DNA of 64,000 nucleotides from the NCBI GenBank assembly GCA_050084515.1, contig CM114271.1, forward strand, positions 44,020,001 to 44,084,000, written 5' to 3'. Made by a program: the position numbers and the translations under genes. Of the stretch, positions 21,302 through 32,938 are shown one piece after another (the first letter of the stretch is position 1; the number at the start of each line of letters is the position of its first letter). The notes under the pieces were generated by a model, which saw only the letters and a program-made list of their open reading frames with translations, was not told the DNA's origin and did no database searches. The stretch comes from Blasia pusilla (lineage: Eukaryota > Marchantiophyta > Marchantiopsida > Blasiales).

Positions 21302-21787
21302 GTGAACATAGACGGGGAGGTTCAAACAGAAATCCCTCATCAACATAGGATTGATCCAGCAATGCGAGCGTGGCTAGTCCGCTTCATTGACATGTACGAT
21401 CAAGGAGAGCTCATCCACAGAATAGCCATTGATCTCCAAAATCGAGAGGTAGAAAACTTCTTCTTTGCTGAGGGGTTGAATCCACATGAACTCCGAGACG
21501 CCCTCAACACAGCTCGACAACTTGTGCTAATGCATCATCAAAATCCATTGGTGGATGATCTTATTTTAAGGAGACTAGAATTGATCTTGCCACCTTTCTT
21601 ATGGCAAGATATTCCTCAAAGTACTGAAGGCGGATATCCTCAAACATACTATTACCCTTGTCGAATGCAAGAAGAACTCTTTGGATTCTTCCAGAGAGAG
21701 TGGGAGATATTTCCAACAGAGCCAACACAAGAAGTACGTGATGGTGAAGCCGATGTTGGTGTAATGTATCAGAAGTTTAAGAATTGA
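21302..21787 (+). CDS. 161-residue hypothetical ORF
   Basis: The ATG frame has a balanced composition (IDPAMRAWLVRFIDMYDQG, LNPHELRDALNTARQL, LPPFLWQDIP), predicted mostly helical by eye, with an acidic C-terminus. No known domain is recognised. It lies 68 bp after the RING-like ORF on the same strand, and both are less AT-rich than their surroundings, so they may be exons of one gene or one captured segment. No clear splice pair could be fixed. Confidence 0.35.
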   Translation: MNIDGEVQTEIPHQHRIDPAMRAWLVRFIDMYDQGELIHRIAIDLQNREVENFFFAEGLNPHELRDALNTARQLVLMHHQNPLVDDLILRRLELILPPFLWQDIPQSTEGGYPQTYYYPCRMQEELFGFFQREWEIFPTEPTQEVRDGEADVGVMYQKFKN

Positions 21788-24040
21788 TCTTTTTACAGTA
21801 ATTGAATGAGTCCGATCCCCAAGAGGATCACGATTATGTGGAAAGAGAGTTCAAGATGGCATTTATCTTGCAATCGTTGTAGTTAAGTGTTTACAATCCG
21901 GATTCAATCATTTGTCAGTGTATTCTTCTCTCTATTAGTACCAATATTTCTTTCCTTGATTCTCTCATGTGGAATTGAATTCACGCTCAGGTAGATCTTC
22001 ACTCAACATCAAAGAACCTCACAGAGACCTCAACAAGAAGCTGGCTTCTCCTACTTTCAAAACTCAATCCGTCTAGGCAGGCTACTCTCTGTCGAACATA
22101 TTTTTTACAACTCCTTGTTGATTATTCTAATGATGGAAGAGTTCTCCTGATTCACTCTTTACTTTGCAGACCCAATAAAAATTCTCAAACATAGGCATCG
22201 CACATCAAAATGAAGAAATGAGTGCTTTACTACATCAAGAATGAGAAAGCTTCAAAGTGTTATACAAGCTCGAGAGGGTAGTACTCCCTTGCTCGGACCA
22301 TTCCTACAACATAAGGACTTCGTGAAAGAATGATGATGATAGCTACTTTCATGCTTCTTAAATATCTTCCGAGGCTGTAGTAGGTCCAAAGATCTGAAGC
22401 GTCTCTTACGAATCTAGTGTCTATTGAGAGTTTGTAACCACCTTAATCCACGGTTCTCTTATCTTTTTCCTATGATCGCTATGAATCCGCTGGGCGTAAC
22501 TGTCCTAACTTCCTTTCTGGTTCAAAAAGTTGCGCCTCTTCCTAATTTAAATGTTCTAATAGTGTGCCGCTTGAAATCACTTCGAGTCTTAGTTTCACTT
22601 CGCTGCAAAGTCTAAACTTCTTCTTCTTCCCTTGAGGACGAAGCGCTGCATTCTTCGCTCTTGTTCTAGGTGCTTCGCTCTTCGTGCTTCGCTGAAGAGC
22701 GAAGTTCTTTATATACTCACAGGATTCTTCCTCTTCGTCTTCATCATGCTTCGTTCAAGAGCGAAGCACTTAATTAACAAGCTCTTAATAAGGCTTGGTT
22801 ACTGCATTTCCATCTCCTCTAAGGCAAATCCTTGATTTTCCACCTCTCTGCTTTGTCCTAGGAGCTTTGTGATCCATTTCAATATTACTCATTCTTCCAA
22901 TTCACAAACATAATATCTAAAACAATCTTATATGTACAATCTTCACTTCATAGAATCTGTATTCCTTGAATCAAAATGTATAAATCTCTAAAAGTACAAA
23001 ATCTCGGGTATCACAATTGAGTTGGAAAGGACTATTCCTCATGGAGGTGGGACGAGCGTGACTAGAGCTAGGGGAAGAGGAGAAAGAGTTGGTGAGATGT
23101 ATGCATTGGTGTTACATATATCTGATCATGAATCAGATTAGATAGAATGAGTTCATATTTATATCTTTGTAATGTATATAAGTATTAGGTTCCTCTCAAT
23201 CCAGATTTTTTGTGGGGTACTCCTCATTTGTTGTAAATACATTTTCAATAAATTTCAAAATATTCCACTGAGGAGACTTGTGAATGTGAGCCGGTCACGA
23301 ATGTTGTTCATTAAGTGAGTTCATGAAATGGATGAAAGTTTTCTCTTGACTTATAAGTGCTTGGATAAGATGGAGGGTACCATAATTGAAATGTTTGTTT
23401 GATATTAATTTAAATATTTTAAATATTTCAAACTCCTCAAAATTTACTAAATCATCAAAATAAATAATTTTATTTTATTTATTGAAAGATGGGGATTGGT
23501 AAAGGGATGTTTTTTTTTCCAAAATTAATGAAGGAAAATATATATTTGAATTGAATTGTAAAGGAAAATTATTTATGAATTGTGTTTAGTGAACAATATT
23601 GCATGGGATAGAATTTGAAAGGGATTTGGATGGAATAGAAAAAAACAATATTTTTTTATTGAATAATATAATAGGTGAATATAAATATTACAAAATTTAT
23701 AAGAAAATGGAAATATTAGATAAAAAAAATTATTTGTGCCTTGATTCATATGTAATGGAAAGGGAAATTGAAGTTTAATGAAGAAGGAAAAGATTTGCTT
23801 TGAATTTTATGGAAGGGTGAATTTACTTATTGGACTAGGATATCAATTACATTTGATTTCAGGACACTAATTACTTACAAGAGTGAAATGTAATAACTCT
23901 TCTAAGATTTTATAGAATAGTGCAGATGGTCTTCAAGTTATATCTATCACTCTTGCAAAGTCTCAACCCAAATGAAGTTGTGACCACAACTTTAAAAATG
24001 ACCTTTTAGACCTGCAACACTAAACCTTGAATGAAAAAAA
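21788..24040. other. unassigned AT-rich sequence with GAAGCGAAG-type repeats
   Basis: There is no recognisable gene. Between about 22625 and 22770, motifs CTTCGCTC, TTCGTGCTTCGC and GAGCGAAG recur in both orientations, forming a small cluster of inverted and direct repeats. From 23000 to 24000 the sequence is strongly AT-rich with many A and T runs. Confidence 0.5.
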
Positions 24041-24044
24041 AAAT

Positions 24045-26625
24045 CTTTAATTTTTCATCTTGTCCAACGTTTCCATCTTGAGCTGAAATTTGGCCCACAT
24101 GGTCTCCAAGGTACATGTAGTACTATTGCTAAGCTTCATGCCAAATGGAGTTGGGACCTCAAGCTCAAAAATTTCCAAGTCCTTTTAGGACCTCAACCAT
24201 TAGACCTTCTCTCAAAATAATGTTTTTTATTTTTCATCTTGTCCAACTTTCTCATCTTAAGCTGAAATTTGGCCCACATGGTCCCCAAGGTTCATGTTCC
24301 ACTCTTGAAAAGTTTCAAGCAAAATGGAGTTGGGACTACAAGCTCAAAATTTTCTAAGTGTTTTTAGGACTCGAGCCATCACACATTCTATGAAAATAAG
24401 GTTTTTTTGTTTTCATCATCTCTAACTTTCTCATCTTGAGCTCAAATTTGTCCAACATGATCCCCAAGATTCATGTTCTATTCTTGCCAAGTTTCAAGAA
24501 AAATGGACTTGTGAGAAAACCTCACAAATTAATAACTCCTTTTCGAACCCGAACCACCAGACTTTCTCATTTTTCATCTTGTCCAAATTTTTCATCTTGA
24601 GCTCAAATTTGGCATACATCATCCCCAAGGATCATGTTCTACTCTAGCCAAGTTTGGAGCAAAAATTAACAAATCCTTCTTTGACTCGAACCATGGGACC
24701 TTTTATCAAATTAAGGTTTTTTTCATTTTTCATCTTGTCCAACTTTCCCATCTTGAGCTGCACTTTGGCCCATACAGTCTCCAAGATGCATGTAGCACTC
24801 TTGCCAAGTTTCAAGAAAAATGGAGTTTGGACCTCAAGCTCAAAAATTGGTAAGTACTTTTTTGACCCGAACTATCATATCTTCTATGAAAATAAGGTTT
24901 TTTCATTTTTCATCTTGTCCAACTTTCTCATCTTGATCTCAAATTTGGCCAACATGATTCCCAAGGTTCATGTTATACTCTTGCCAAGTTTTAAGCAAAA
25001 TGAATTTGTGAGAAAAACCTCAAAAATTAATAACTTCTTTTTGGACCCAAACCATCAGACCTTTTATCAAATTAAGGTCTTTTAAATTTTCCTCTTGTCC
25101 AAATTTCCCATCTTGAGCTACAATTTGGCCCACACGGTCTTCAAGGTGCATGTATCATTCTTGCCAAGTTTCCAAAAAAAAAGGAGTTGTGAGCAAAACT
25201 TCACAAATTAATAAGTCCTTTTTTGACCCAAACCATCACACCTTCTATCAAATTAAGGTTTTTCTTCATTTTTCATCTTATTCAATTTTCCCATCTTCAA
25301 CTGAAATTGGGCACACATTTTTCCCAGGGTGCATATTCCACTCTTTCCAAGTTTCAAGAAAAATGGATTTATGAGCAAAACCTCACAAATTCATAACTCC
25401 TCTTTGGACCCAAACCATCAAACCTTTTATCAAAATAAGGATTTTTCTATTTTCATCTTGTCCAAATTTCCCATCTTGAGCTCCATTTTGGCTCATAGGG
25501 TCTCTATGGTGCATGTAGCACTTTTGTCAAGTTTCAAAAAAAATGGAGATGAGACCACAAGCTCAAAAATTTCCAAGTCCTTTGACCCGAACCATAAGAC
25601 CTTCCAAAGGGGTTCATTTTTCATCTTGTCCAACTTTCTCATCTTGAGCTGAAATTTGGCATACATAATCCCCAAGATTCATGTCCTAATTTTTCCAAGT
25701 TCCAAGAAAAATGGAGTTGTAAGCAAAACCTCACAAATTAATAACTCTTTTTTAGACCCGAACCATCAAACCTTCTAATTATAGAAATAATGTTTTCTCA
25801 TTTTTCGTCTTGTCCAAATTTCTTATCTTGAGCTGAAATTTGGCTCACATGGTCTCCAAGGTTCATGTTACACTTTTGCCAAGTTTCAAGCAAAATGGAG
25901 TTGTGACCATAAGTTCAAAAATTGGCAACTCCTTTTTTGACCTGAACCAACAAACCTTGAATAAAAAGAAGATCTTTTTATTTTTCCACTGGTCCAACTT
26001 TCTCATCTTGAGCTGAAATGTGGCCCATATGATCTCCAAGGTGCAAGTAGCACTCTTGCCAAGTTTTAAGCAAAATGGAGCTCGGAGAAAAACCTCAATA
26101 ATTGGTAAGTCCTTTTTGGACCCAAATCATCAATCCTTGAATGAAAATAGGGTTTTTTCATTTTTCATCTTGTCCAGATTTTCCATTTTGAGCAAAAATT
26201 TGTCCCACATGGTCCCCAAGGTGCATGTTCCACTCTTGCCAAGTTTCAAGTAAAATGGAGTTGTGAGAAAAACCTCACAAATTAATAAAGTGTTCACAAA
26301 TTAAGAACTGAAAAACCTCACAAATTAATAACAAATATCATGTTGTCCAAATTTTCTATCTTGAGGTGAAATTTGGCCCACATGGTCTCCCAGATGTATC
26401 TAGTAGTGTTTCCAAGTTTTACCCAAAATGGAGTTGTGACCAAAACCTCAAAAATAGTAAGTACGTAACCCTAAACCATTAAACCTTCAATGCAAATAAG
26501 GTTTTTTCATTTTCCATCATGTCCAACTTTCCCAAGTTGTCTTTGTAGCACTCTTGCAAAGTTTTGAGCAAAATGGAGTTGTGACCATGAGCTCAAAATC
26601 ACACTTGCCAATTGGACCTTCAATG
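24045..26625. repeat. tandem satellite-like array, period ~176 bp, ~15 units
   Basis: The anchor TCATCTTGTCCAA or a close variant recurs near 24056, 24232, 24412, 24574, 24732, 24910, 25092, 25273, 25455, 25622, 25807, 25986, 26166, 26337 and 26516. The mean spacing is about 176 bp. Each unit also has TTGAGCTGAAATTTGG, CCAAGTTTCAAG.AAAATGGA and CTTTTTGGACCCGAACCATCA-like parts. Units are clearly diverged, with small indels. Short ORFs (such as 24654-25085) only read through the repeat. The length is near one nucleosome repeat, as in many plant satellites. Confidence 0.9.
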
Positions 26626-26639
26626 TAAAAACGAATGCT

Positions 26640-27069
26640 TTATTAGCGAGAAGGTTATAAAAGGAATGTCATAAAAATGACATTCTTACAATAGTCAACA
26701 AAAAATAAGTTTTCTACAACTATCTACTAATCTGTTTGACTAAATTTACTAATTACTCTTCTAGTCTAGGTTGATGGTTGGGTAATTAATATTTTAATTC
26801 TAGTGGATTAAGATGTAAGCGGTAATTTGACGGCTCAATAGTTCGAAGTAAGGTGGATCAGCGACAAGTTCCTATTTCAGTTGTTTCATCGTCGGAGGAA
26901 ATGTATGAAATATCCATGCCATGATTGATTGGTTGAGAATTTGGAACCATAGGTATGAGAACATCATTATTGTTAGGCTCATCAACTAAGTCCACCGTTT
27001 CAACGCTTAAATATTATGGAGGAGTATCCCGCATAGGTTCACTAGACTCGGTGGAACAATTCTGAACTC
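26640..27069. other. spacer between satellite and hAT gene, small hairpin
   Basis: The spacer is AT-rich with no gene seen. At 26666-26690, GGAATGTCAT is followed by its inverse ATGACATTC with a short A-rich loop. I could not identify a hAT right terminus here. Confidence 0.4.
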
Positions 27070-28131
27070 CTATTGGTGCAAAAATCTGAGGGTCGTAGGT
27101 TGTATTAGGAGAAGTGTTGGGCAGATTGGATTCGCTTGAAGCTCTCCGTTGTTGCTCTTCCTCCTGCTCTCAAATCCAATGTTCCATTTGAATCTTCCAA
27201 GCCTCTCGGAGTCAAAATTTTCAGATTTTCCGATATGAGTATCCTCTCTCCCTTTGATGCCATGAATTCCGCATATCACATCCGCCTCCTTTAGGTCCTC
27301 ATCTTGCAATTCAAGGTTATCTTCATGATTACTATCACGGTTTCTTGCATGCAAGCTAGATTCACTGCCATCTTCTACTACCCTTCTAGCTTGTTCTTGT
27401 CCATCCCTTTCAGAAAAGTATTGCTCATACAAGAGCGCTTCTCTTGATTTTCGAGAAACACCCTTGTCTGCAAATGGTGAGTTTGTGTAGATGTACACCA
27501 AATCCCTGGCATGCTTGTTGGTCAATTTATTCCTGTGCTTGTTGTGGATGAAACCATAACTACTCCAATTTCTCTCTGTTGAAGAAGATGAAACCACTTG
27601 TGCTAATATGGACTTAGCCACAGAGCGCAATGTTGGTGCACCTTGACTGTGCATGCTCCACCAATAAGAGGGGCCAAGTGAATCAACTACTTCCCTACCA
27701 AACTCATCCACAAATAGTTCTTCATGGTTCATAATGTTGCCAAACTCTTGCAAGCAAGTAGCCACATAAAAATTAGCCTTGGTGACATAGAGGTCATGCA
27801 CCCCCTTTGCATAGAGTTTCAGATATTGTTTGAAATCTCTTATGCACTCATCATTTGAAGTGACGTCTTGAACAATATCAAGAAGATTGTAAGGGGCGAG
27901 AATGTAGCCTATTGCATGTAACTTGTTGTGGATAAGTGCCCACCACCTAGAAATAACATCAATCATCTCCGTAGCTCTAGACATTGTGACAAAATAATCG
28001 CGACACCTTCCACCCACACCGGGCCATGGAGTTACAAGAAAAGAACGAGTCTCTTCCATTATCTAAAAAATATGGCGATAAATACATGCCGTCATTGCTT
28101 TATCACCATCACACTCTCTCAATAGAATAAT
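27070..28131 (-). pseudogene. hAT transposase C-terminal part
   Basis: The minus-strand frame 28059-27070 (329 residues) contains the hAT dimerisation domain: YWWSMHSQGAPTLRSVAKSI, then QVVSSSSTERNWSSYGFIHN and KLTNKHARDLVYIY (about residues 130-195). The tail is acidic and Ser-rich. In hAT transposases this domain mediates oligomerisation and forms part of the RNase H-fold catalytic region. The upstream half of the gene lies at 32939-34292, separated by a copia insertion at 28132-32933. The protein end at 27070 has no recognised motif. Confidence 0.85.
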
Positions 28132-28552
28132 TGTGAGAAAACAGAATGTGATGAAATCGCTCAAATCTATTACAAATCTTGGAGATACAAAGTGGCATAG
28201 TCCGTCCATGCGCTCACAGAAGAGCTTCGATGGAACCTGAACATGGAGATAACTCGACATATGAGAATGCGCTATCGCTGCGACTCTCGGCTATTCCACT
28301 ACTCGAGAAACTAAGGTTTTTAACCTATTTTTCTTTATTTTTATTAATAGAAAAATTTTGCATCAGGATGCAAGGCATCTTGATGCAATATAGGGTTAGA
28401 TAGTCCTAGTAACGCTACTCCAAAAACCACCTACGTCATATTACTATGACTCCTTCGATGTCTAAGTCGGAACCATCAATCTAGGCTTCTCCTCATACAA
28501 GGGGGCCGATCACATTAATGGTGCTCAAAGAAATGGATGTTGAGAATCCAAC
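28132..28552 (-). repeat. copia 3' LTR
   Basis: 421 bp, bounded by TG...CA. A polypurine tract (plus strand CCCCCCCCTC at 28552-28561) abuts its internal edge. In sense orientation it starts TGTTGGATTCTCAACATCC. Confidence 0.93.
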
Positions 28553-28582
28553 ACCCCCCCTCAATATCCACTCTCATATGGA

Positions 28583-29430
28583 CTATTGTCTTGTACCGAT
28601 GCCAAGACCCATCAAATGTCGTTGAAGCTGATCTCCGCTCAAAGCTTTCGTGAAGATGTCTGCACGGTTATCCTCTGTTGGACAATAGACTAACTTCAAA
28701 ACCTCTCTCTTGATCAACTCACGAACAAAATGAAACGGGATCTCTATGTGTTTTATAGGAGCATGAAACACAGGATTATGTACTATGGCAATTCAACTCT
28801 GATTGTCATACCACATTACCGTAGCACTATCTGGTGCTTCTCCTATGTCCTTATATATCCATCTCAACCATACTGCTTCACAAGAAGCATGACAAGCCGT
28901 CTTGTACTCTGCCTACGTAGAAGAAAGAGCCACTGTAGGTTGCTTCTTGTTGACCCATGACACCACACTTGATCCTACCAAGAAAAAATAACACGAAACT
29001 GATCTTCGAGAATCTAAGTCTCCTGCCCAATCCGAGTCACAAAAGGCACTATTGAGTAAGACATCACCTATGGAGCACAGATCATTTCGGTCCGTGCTCC
29101 ATAGGTGATGTCATACTCGATAGTGCCTTTGATGTACTTCAACACATGAATCTCTGCCTTCCAATGATTCTCACGAGGCTTAGTTGAGAACCTACTCAAC
29201 ACTCCCACAACGGAGTTAATGTCTGGTCTTGTGTTGCACAAAAATATCAAATTTTCCATAAGCTTTCTGTACAACTTTTCATCTACCGATGGTGCAACAT
29301 CCTTCATTGAGAGTTTCAACTCTATCTCCATTGGCGAGACCACTGCCTTACACTCGATCATCCCGAATCCCTTTAAGATTTCTCTAGCACACTTTTGTTG
29401 AGAGAGAAAAATAGAATTGACTGTTGCCAA
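28583..29430 (-). pseudogene. copia RT end and RNase H
   Basis: Minus frames 29430-29068 (RT thumb/connection: SPMEIELKLSM, KLMENLIFLCNTRPDI, LKYIKGTIEYDITYG) and 28771-28583 (end of RNase H: KHIEIPFHFVRELIK, LVYCPTEDNRADIFTKAL). The RNase H part between them is broken by frameshifts. A 37-bp inverted repeat at 29041-29130 interrupts the connection region. Confidence 0.85.
29041..29130. repeat. inverted repeat, ~37-bp arms
   Basis: Left arm 29041-29078 and right arm 29094-29130 are inverse copies with about two mismatches and a 15-nt loop. Both encode the same stretch (GGCACTAT.GAGTA and CACCTATGGAGCAC), so one arm is an inverted duplicate of the other inside the copia coding region. Confidence 0.9.
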
Positions 29431-29500
29431 ATCTCGAGCCCTATAAAGTAGTGCAAAAGATCTAAATTTGACATTTCAAACTCAGATTTCAACACATCTT

Positions 29501-30300
29501 TCATTTCTCTATTTTCTTACTGTGGTATCTTGTGATGATCAGATCATCCACATACAAGACTATCAACATATACATCCCATCTTTGCAAAATACATACAAA
29601 TTTTCTTCTGATGGACTCTTGATGAGACCCCTCTCTCGTAAGAATGTTTCTATTCGTTGATACCATACCCTTTGGGCTTGCTTCAACCCATACAATTCTC
29701 GATGAAGCAAACACACTTTCTCTTCTGATCCGGGTGTCTCAAAACCAGGTGGTTGACATACATACACCTCCTCCTTGAGACTCCCGTTCAAAAAAGTAGA
29801 CTCCACATCGTATTGGTATACATGCCAACCTCTTGTTCCTGCCACCGCTAGAACAATTTGAATGGTTGTCATCCTTGCATTAGGAGCAAAAGTCTTATAG
29901 TAATCAAAACCTTTGATCTGTGAACATCCTTGTGCAATCAACCTTGCTTTGAGTGTATCCAATGTACCGTCCGCCTTGTACTTGGTCTTGTACACCCACT
30001 TGGTGCGTATTATCTTCTTGTCCTTTGGCTTCTCAACCAAAGTCCAAGTTTCATTTCTTTCAATAGTGTCCATCTCCATCTGTATGACCTTTCTCCATTG
30101 AGGATGAGCAAGAGCTTCATCCAAGCATGATGGCTCCTCCACCTTCAAGACCTCTATCATCAAGGCCATGTTGACGAGATGTGCAGAAGCTCTATCCTCT
30201 AGTCTCTTGGATCTCCTTGGATGTATAACAATCTTCATCAATTGCTGGTGGATCCTTATCATCCAAGAGCTCTTTTATCCACTTAGAGTATGACGACTGT
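29501..30300 (-). pseudogene. copia reverse transcriptase
   Basis: Minus frame 30262-29501 carries the RVT_2 domain: TWTLVEKPKDKKIIRTKWVY, KARLIAQGCSQIKGFDY, FLNGSLKEEVYVCQPPGFE, LYGLKQAQRVWY and the catalytic LYVDDLI. The upstream frame 30605-30192 overlaps it out of phase, so a frameshift separates the integrase tail from RT. Confidence 0.92.
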
Positions 30301-30304
30301 AGTG

Positions 30305-31504
30305 GAAGAGCAAAGTGCTCTTTGCAATCATCACCAAATTCTTCTTCTTGATGATCAGGTGTAAATATTGATGGTGTGCTTTGGTGGGTTATCTCTTTAT
30401 TTGATGATAATGTGGACGGACCACGGATATCCGCTACTTGACGAGGCTCTTCTTGGAAGACCACATCACGACTCACAAGCATCTTCTTTGCCTCATGACA
30501 CCATACTTGATAAGCTTTAGACTCATCATTGTATCCTATAAAGATGCACTTCCTACTCTTGGACTCCGGCTTGGTCCTTGATGCTTCACGAATATGTATA
30601 AGCACTCACTACCAAAAGTCCTGAAGCATTGGACTGATGGTACCTTACTTGAGTATGCTTGATGAGGAGTCATGCCTTGCACTGACTTGGTAGCACTTAT
30701 ATTTAGAATATAAACGGTAATATTAAGAGCTTCAGCCCAAAATCCTTCTGTCAAACCTTTTGCTTTCATCATACATCTTGCCATCTCCACCACTGTACGG
30801 TTTCGACGCTCAACAACTCCATTTTGTTATCGTGTATGTGCCATGGTTAACTATCACTTGATTCCATGCTCCCCCAAGTATTTATTGAATTCTGTTGATA
30901 AGAATTCTCCTCCTCGATCAATGCGAAGCTTCTATACCTTCTTTCCTGTCTCATTCTCAACCAACTTGTGCCATACTTAAAATTTTCCAAAAGCACTAGC
31001 CTTAGCACGAAGGAAATACACCCACATCTTCCTACTATAATCGTCGAAAACTAAAAAGAAGTAGGAAGAACCACCTAATGCCAATGTTCTCATTTTACCA
31101 TACAGGTCAACATGTATCAGCTCTAGAGGAGCCTTTGCTCTATTGCTGGACTCTTGTGGAAATGGTTGTCGGTGTTGCTTGCCCATCATACAAGCTTCAC
31201 ATATATCCGACACTCCAAATTTTTTTGATAAATCAGCAACCATGCGAGATTTCTACATCTGACTTAGTAAAAAGCTTAGGTGATCAAATCTTTCATGCCA
31301 CAACTTACTTCTACTAAGATCTATACCTACACTTTTCGTGAAAGCATAAAACTCATAGATATTTCCACGTTGTATACCTTCACCCACTACTTTCCCATTG
31401 GCATCCTCAATGACTCCTCCAGATTTCTTGAAACGAACGTCTAAGCCGCGATCACATAATACTGCTATTGAAAGAAAATTGCGCTTCAATTCTCGTACGT
31501 ACAT
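30305..31504 (-). pseudogene. copia pre-integrase and integrase
   Basis: Minus frames 31504-31253 (LSRSKLWHERFDHLS, the GAG-pre-integrase motif), 31243-30977 (CEACMMGKQHRQPFP zinc site, LELIHVDLYGKM with the first catalytic Asp, FDDYSRKMWVYFL) and 30793-30536 (FWAEALNITVYILN, TPHQAY, FRTFGSECL). The stretch 30800-30970 between them still shows ERRNRTVVEMAR-like sequence but has stops. It is the integrase of the copia element and is inactive. Confidence 0.88.
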
Positions 31505-31639
31505 TACATCAATTAACTCCTTTTCATCTCCTTTTTGTGAGACTAAAGAAATTATGTCTTTCCCTTCTATAGGGTATTTTGCATTATTCCCAACAATAAC
31601 AACAATGGGCTCCTTTAGAGGCTGTAAGGAGCTATACTA

Positions 31640-32439
31640 ATCCTTATGATTGGTTATATGCCTAGATGCCCCACTATCAAGCATGCATCTTCACTCTTTG
31701 ACTTAGTGGAATATTCTGCCAGTGTGCAAAACTCTTTGATTGCTACCCAAGCATCTATCTCATGTTCTCCCAGTTCTACAAAATTTCCAGACTCCTTCGT
31801 AGGTCTTAAACAACCGTTCTTCTCATCCTGACTCTTCTTTCTACAATTCTTGACATTTGAACTGTAATCCTGATTTTTACCTCTCTGTACGTTGGCAATA
31901 AATGCTGCATCACTTCCCTCTCTTGCTTTGAAGCGTATTTCCTCTTCTACCAACATTGCACTAAATTGTTCAAAAGTAAGTGCCGTGGATCACACTTAGT
32001 ATTCAATGTAGTGACCAAACTGTCATACCTCGGAGAAAAAATCCTTATGCACCGACGTGCCAAATCTTCCCTAGACTTTGAAATTCCTACCGACGCCATC
32101 TCATCTAGAAGATTCTTGATCCTCGTAAAAAATTGCTTCGCGCTTTCTCCTTCTGAAAATTTTTCGGAGGTAAGCTGATTTTCTAAATTTTGAATCCGAG
32201 TCTCATTCCTGGTTTCATACTAATTCTTCAGAATGCTCCACGCCTCAATAGTAGTGAAAAAATCAGTTACATTCCTAACAATCCCATATAGGGCATCAAC
32301 ATTTATGCGTTTCCACGCCAGCAATACAACAGGATCCATATCACCAAATTTTGAACTTTCACAATGTATAGTTAGACCCATCTAACTTCCCTCCACCCAA
32401 CGGAGGAGAGCAAGCACGAACTGGCAAAGAAGTAGCCAT
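31640..32439 (-). pseudogene. copia gag
   Basis: The start ATG is at 32439 on the minus strand (MATSLPVRACSPPLGGGKL), shortly after the primer-binding site. Frameshifts and stops follow. The later frame 31956-31654 (LVEEEIRFKAREGSDAAF) is the gag C-terminal half, and the expected CCHC knuckle is not preserved. Confidence 0.75.
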
Positions 32440-32499
32440 CTTTCAAGAGTTTATACAAACAAACTAGATCGCCAAATACAAAATACTAGAAAACGTACT

Positions 32500-32511
32500 G
32501 CTCTGATACCA
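32500..32511 (-). promoter_or_regulatory. copia primer-binding site (initiator tRNA-Met type)
   Basis: The minus strand reads TGGTATCAGAGC directly after the 5' LTR. This is the classic plant initiator tRNA-Met 3'-end complement that primes minus-strand DNA synthesis in copia elements. Confidence 0.93.
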
Positions 32512-32933
32512 TGTGTGAAAACAGAATGTGATGAAATCACTGAAATCTATTACAAATCTTGGAGATATAAAGTGGCATCGTCCGTCCGTACGCTCACAGA
32601 AGAGCTTCGATGGAACCTGAACATGAAGATAACTTGACATACGAGAATGCACTACTGTCGCAGCTCCCCACTATTTCACTACTCAAGAAACTAGGGGTTT
32701 TTACCTATTTTTCTTTATTTCTATTAATAGAAAAATTTTGCATCAAGGTGCCTTGCACTCTAATGCAATATAGGATTAGATAATCCTAGTAACGCTAATC
32801 CAAAAACCACCTACGTCATATTACTATGACTCCATCAACGTCTAAGTCTAAACCATCAATCTAGGCTTATCCTCATACAAGGGAGCCGATCGGATTAATG
32901 GTGCTCAAAGAAGTGGAAGTTGAGAATCCAACA
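32512..32933 (-). repeat. copia 5' LTR
   Basis: 422 bp, partner of 28132-28552. It ends at 32933 before the ATAAT duplication. Divergence from the other LTR indicates an old insertion. Confidence 0.93.
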
Positions 32934-32938
32934 ATAAT

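Larger units (their letters stand above)
28127..32938 (-). mobile_element. Ty1/copia LTR retrotransposon inserted in hAT gene
   Basis: The element is 28132-32933 (4.80 kb) with a perfect 5-bp target duplication ATAAT (28127-28131 and 32934-32938). LTRs at 28132-28552 and 32512-32933 (about 421 bp) start TGTG and end AACA on the plus strand and differ at roughly 10 percent of sites. The primer-binding site and polypurine tract sit next to the LTRs as expected for minus orientation. Gag, integrase, RT and RNase H are present in copia order but carry many stops. Confidence 0.95.

Noticed and set aside
24145-26253. ORFs of 60-143 residues in the satellite
   Set aside because: They repeat the same peptide pieces with each unit and are shifted by indels, so they reflect the repeat and not a protein.
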